64,000 nt of DNA. It comes from Gentiana macrophylla (lineage: Eukaryota > Streptophyta > Magnoliopsida > Gentianales > Gentianaceae). Below, piece after piece: positions 60,707 through 64,000 of the stretch (the first letter of the stretch is position 1; each line of letters starts with the position of its first letter). Location: contig CM047805.1 of assembly GCA_026214975.1 (NCBI GenBank), positions 9,572,463 to 9,636,462 of the forward strand, read 5' to 3'. The position numbers and the translations under genes were made by a program. The notes beneath the pieces are model-generated. The model worked only from the letters and a program-made list of their open reading frames with translations, was not told the DNA's origin and did not search any database.

Positions 60707-61980
60707 ATATATATTAATATCTAATATTAATATATGGTAATACTATTAATTAAATTGCACAATCCAAGTGTATATTATACACTCCAAAATTGCATACCTT
60801 TAGCCAATAAATTGGCATCCGGAATATTCTTTAATTAATATAATATTATTAATATCTTGTATTTAATTTATTCATAATAAATAAATACCACCATATTAAT
60901 TTACTCACTATAACCTTTATAGTCTCGAGATAAACTTTCCTTATTTGGTTATCATCTATAACCACATTTTAATCCGGCTAGATGTTCATATGTGTGTGAC
61001 CCGATAGGCTTCCGAATATGTTGGCCGTAGACACAAAGTGCAAATTACGAAGATGCCCTTCATGCCTAACGATCACGGGATAGCGTCCTAGCAACACACC
61101 GTGACCCCAATCATCGGAAGAGTCAAATGCAATGACTACTACCTTTCATGTGAAACGATTACCGTGTAACTTACAATCCTATCATTTGTAATAATATCCA
61201 TACGGTCGTTAGTCGAGTGTCAAAACATCAACGACCGTATCTTATAATCTAGATATCAAGCTCTCTCGAAGTAACTCATTTACTCCCACTTTGCAAAGAT
61301 TCACGAGAGTAAGACATTCCTTATAAGAAGGCCATTTCGGATATTCGATCCCAATCATAGATACGCGATTCCCGGACGACCAATCATGTATACTCCGCGA
61401 TGCTTGATGTCATACCCAATCACTACCGCATGATCGCCCCGTGGCTAGGGGAAACCTCAATAGTGTCAAAGCATGACAATCCACACCGTGATGCCATGAA
61501 GACTCCGTTCAAAAGGATAATTACACAACCGTCACATAGTGTGACACTTATCCGTGTAAGTGGGTCGATCCCCAACGTCGCGATTCTCTAATACACGTCC
61601 ACGTGCGGTCCAAGTGTCTCTACACTTCGATGAATTTAGATCTATCTCTCGCCCTTAAAGACGAAGACATCTAATACGTGCTAGTCTGCTTATACTATCA
61701 ATGCCTGCTTAATAGTACATTAGCCTGAGACATTTAAGTATCAAACTTATTAAAGTGATTAGAGATCTCATCAACTATAATCGCTTATCACGGTTTCTCT
61801 ATCACAGTTTAATACTAAGGACGTTATCATATAACAATTCATAATTGGTTCTTTAAAAGAACATATATATGACAACAGAAAAGCCATTTAATATATGTAT
61901 AAACATAAAGAAATAGTAGAAATGATCCGACCCGGTCGGATCCGGTCCAACCCGATTGGGTTTAGGACACTATTTCAACA
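59957..61980 (-). mobile_element. copia A 5' LTR (about 2024 bp)
   Basis: Matches 17452-19472 across its length and ends CACTATTTCAACA. Its inner end reads TCTTTAGGAAATC where the 3' LTR has TGTTAGGAAATC. Outside is ATTAGCCCACATGCACAA, which differs from the pol end beside the other LTR. It is therefore the outer end of the element or a junction with a related one. Confidence 0.8.
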
Positions 61981-62280
61981 ATTAGCCCACATGCACAATA
62001 TAACAGATAAACAAGGAAAGAATCCTCAGCTATAAAGGCTCTAATTGTACATTAAACTACCGTGGTTATCTCTTACAATCAAGGGGATCAAATAACAATT
62101 ATCCATTCATTAGGGAACACAAAATCAGAGTCCAACAAGGACACGGACCATGCAGGCCTAGGGCACAGGCTACTTCTATATAAAGAATCTCTAAGGAACT
62201 ACGAGAGACTTAATTCATGATTCATACACAGGATACATAGGCAATTTGAGATACAATATCTCAGGCAATTATACGTATTA
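61981..62280 (-). other. diverged repeat related to 63415-63600
   Basis: Shares GGACACGG(A/T)CCATGCAGGCCTAGGGCA with 63490-63525 and nearby ACTTAATTC phrases. The complement of the first 15 bases, CATGTGGGCTAAT, looks like a purine-tract/LTR junction of copia type. No coding motif can be read. Confidence 0.35.
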
Positions 62281-63305
62281 ACCGTGTATTTTATGCGTTA
62301 TTTGCTACAAATAGAAGCTACAATGTGTGCTATGATTCTATTGACAGATGGACGAGTGTTCGAAGCATCATATGGGCTGAATGTGAGAGTCAATCGATAA
62401 AGAACTAAACGGAGCTGAAGGTTGCAATGTTTCGAGCGGAGACTGGACCAGAGAATCTGATTGGTGATCTTTCAACGCCGTTTCCTAAGCCTTACAAGAC
62501 GAATTGGGCTTGGACTTACGCATGAAATTTGTAGGGTTTGAAACAAGGATTCCTACACACTTTGAATCACCCAAATCGGAGTTGCGTGGGGCAAGTTATG
62601 GTCCAAATACCGAAGCTGGGCCTAGGGTATTCCAAGTTAAGTCGGCAGGAAGAAAAAGACAAATATACCCCCGGTAAATCGGGAGTTACCCTCGATTTAT
62701 CGAGGCCCAGAATCTTCCAGAAATGCGTTTTCTTGTCCTCCAAGTTGGGTTAATCCCTAAGTCGGTTTATACACCTATATAAGGCCAACAGAGCTACAAA
62801 ATTGAATTCATCAATAAATCATCATCCATTGTATTAGTTATTCATAAATTAGATACAATGTAGTCTTTTGGAGACTAAAGCTTCTTTTCTTCTTTTCTTT
62901 CTTGAAAATAAGGCATAAGTCTTTCATTATTGAATTGTGCTTGGTTTACGATCATCATGGATCGATTCGAATCGCCGGAGGGAGAGAGATTTGAAGAGTA
63001 GATTTGTTATTCGTTATGGGTAAGATCTAGATTTGATATTGTTCTTGTGATAGATCTAGATTATGCTTGCATCTAATCAACTATGATTTAATTAAATGAA
63101 CCTTAATCATCATTATTCGATTCGTTAATATGAAACGCAAAATTATGGGTTGCGCTCTTCAGATTTGCGACGGTCTTTATCGCTAGATTTGAATACCTAG
63201 TAAACCCTAATTTTGTGGTTCGATTAATCACTACGTTGATCGGCGAGAATCTTTTAACGAGTAGTAGGTCTAGCCAATCTAATATTCATAATTCGTAAAT
63301 TAACA
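62281..63305 (+). mobile_element. probable LTR and leader of another Ty3-like element
   Basis: Contains GTGGGGCAAGTTATGGTCCAAATACC-type wording that I associate with Tat/Athila-group LTRs, a TATA box TATATAA at 62776-62782, and repeated GATCTAGAT phrases after 63020. No primer site, gag or second LTR is visible before the gap, so the assignment is weak. Confidence 0.35.
62776..62782 (+). promoter_or_regulatory. TATA box of the probable LTR
   Basis: CACCTATATAAGGCC is a good plant TATA context. No clear gene follows, and an LTR promoter is most likely. Confidence 0.4.
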
Positions 63306-63405
63306 NNNNNNNNNNNNNNNNNNNNNNNNNNNNNNNNNNNNNNNNNNNNNNNNNNNNNNNNNNNNNNNNNNNNNNNNNNNNNNNNNNNNNNNNNNNNNNN
63401 NNNNN
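63306..63405. other. assembly gap of 100 N
   Basis: Exactly 100 ambiguous bases, the conventional placeholder for a gap of unknown size between contigs. Confidence 0.97.
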
Positions 63406-64000
63406 AATATTCGTTCAACATAATTATCCCCTAAAATCACGGGATAAATCCCGGATTATCTCTAAATTGAATAACACAAAAATAGAGTCCACATTGGACA
63501 CGGTCCATGCAGGCCTAGGGCAAAATTGCCTAATATATAAACGTTCACAAAGAACAACGACAGACTTAATTCCAACATATATATGCATTTGATACGCAGG
63601 CACCCTGGAGAAAATCTTAGGCTCAGCCTAAACTTCCCCCAAAAAACCATCCCTCGTTCATATTGTTCTTGTTTTATCCTCCTTGATACAATTGCCCCTA
63701 GATTAAACGGTCCATATTTTATACCCGACGAATTTTGTTTCGTTAGTCGTTGATTTTTGGCCTTCATGTGTTGTGTGTATAGGTTTAAATTGTTTCTGCT
63801 TTTATTTTGTAAATATTCTTCCTTTTAACTCAAGTGCAGCAGAAATACACGTATGAAGTGTCAATAAAGTTTAGTTTTTGGTGGGCATAAGTTTTGTTGT
63901 TGTTTTGAGGGTCTTGATTGATCACCAATGCTTTGAAAAACCTGCAAATTTTATGAAGAACGGATCCTCGCAGTCACGCTTATATCGCTGTCCTTCTTAA
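63406..64000. other. unassigned sequence after the gap
   Basis: 63415-63600 is a diverged match to 61981-62280. The remainder is T-rich on the plus strand, with a weak minus-strand frame at 63462-63767 that shows no domain. I see no gene. Confidence 0.4.

Noticed and set aside
61400..61591. Open frame in the copia A 5' LTR
   Set aside because: The equivalent position in the 3' LTR is not open; chance frame.

Overview
The window is plant nuclear DNA, almost certainly a eudicot, from a repeat-dense, heterochromatin-like region. It consists of LTR retrotransposons nested in one another: Ty1/copia, chromovirus Ty3 (Tekay type), Athila-type Ty3 and non-autonomous relatives. I found no convincing intact host gene, rRNA, tRNA or CRISPR. 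A fragment of the plastid gene rpoB lies inside a copia gag remnant, which confirms a photosynthetic plant lineage. A 100-N assembly gap lies at 63306-63405.

Layout. 1-1963 and 10901-11140 are one decayed minus-strand copia element. Its gag is interrupted by a ~427 bp plastid rpoB insert (1436-1862) and then by a nearly complete Tekay-like chromovirus (1964-10900, minus strand, 5 bp target duplication CAATC, 2.1-2.3 kb LTRs, tRNA-Met primer site, gag-PR-RT-RNaseH-IN-chromodomain). 11339-13060 is a second copia 3' end. 13061-15390 is a non-autonomous LTR element carrying an unknown charged protein. 15391-16465 is low-copy within this window.

From 16466 to 61980 the pieces fit one nested structure on the minus strand. 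Copia family A has LTRs at 17452-19472 and 59957-61980. Inside it sits copia family B, with its 3' LTR at 22655-24378, a truncated 5' LTR at 57859-59005 and a target duplication CGGTT on both outer sides. Between the B LTRs lie more copia sequence (24379-29852), a plus-strand Athila-type element (29853-42361: LTR, tRNA-Asp primer site, gag, PR, RT, RNaseH, IN, extra ORFs), a minus-strand array of three LTRs of an Athila-derived non-autonomous element (42362-52213), and a second copy of 27331-32998 at 52210-57858. 61981-64000 holds further diverged LTR-like sequence around the gap.

The most interesting signals are: (1) a 91-nt GT-AG intron-like segment exactly at the gag-pol junction of the Tekay element, whose removal would join Gag to protease in frame; (2) a short hairpin motif with a conserved RGGCAR loop and changing but still paired stems, found three times, twice within about 25 nt after a clear ORF stop; (3) arrays of a GGACG-NN-CGTCC dyad shared by two unrelated Ty3 lineages; (4) many copy-to-copy differences concentrated at CAG/CTG sites, which may be base-calling error at methylated CHG rather than real mutation, so the frameshifts reported here should be read with caution.
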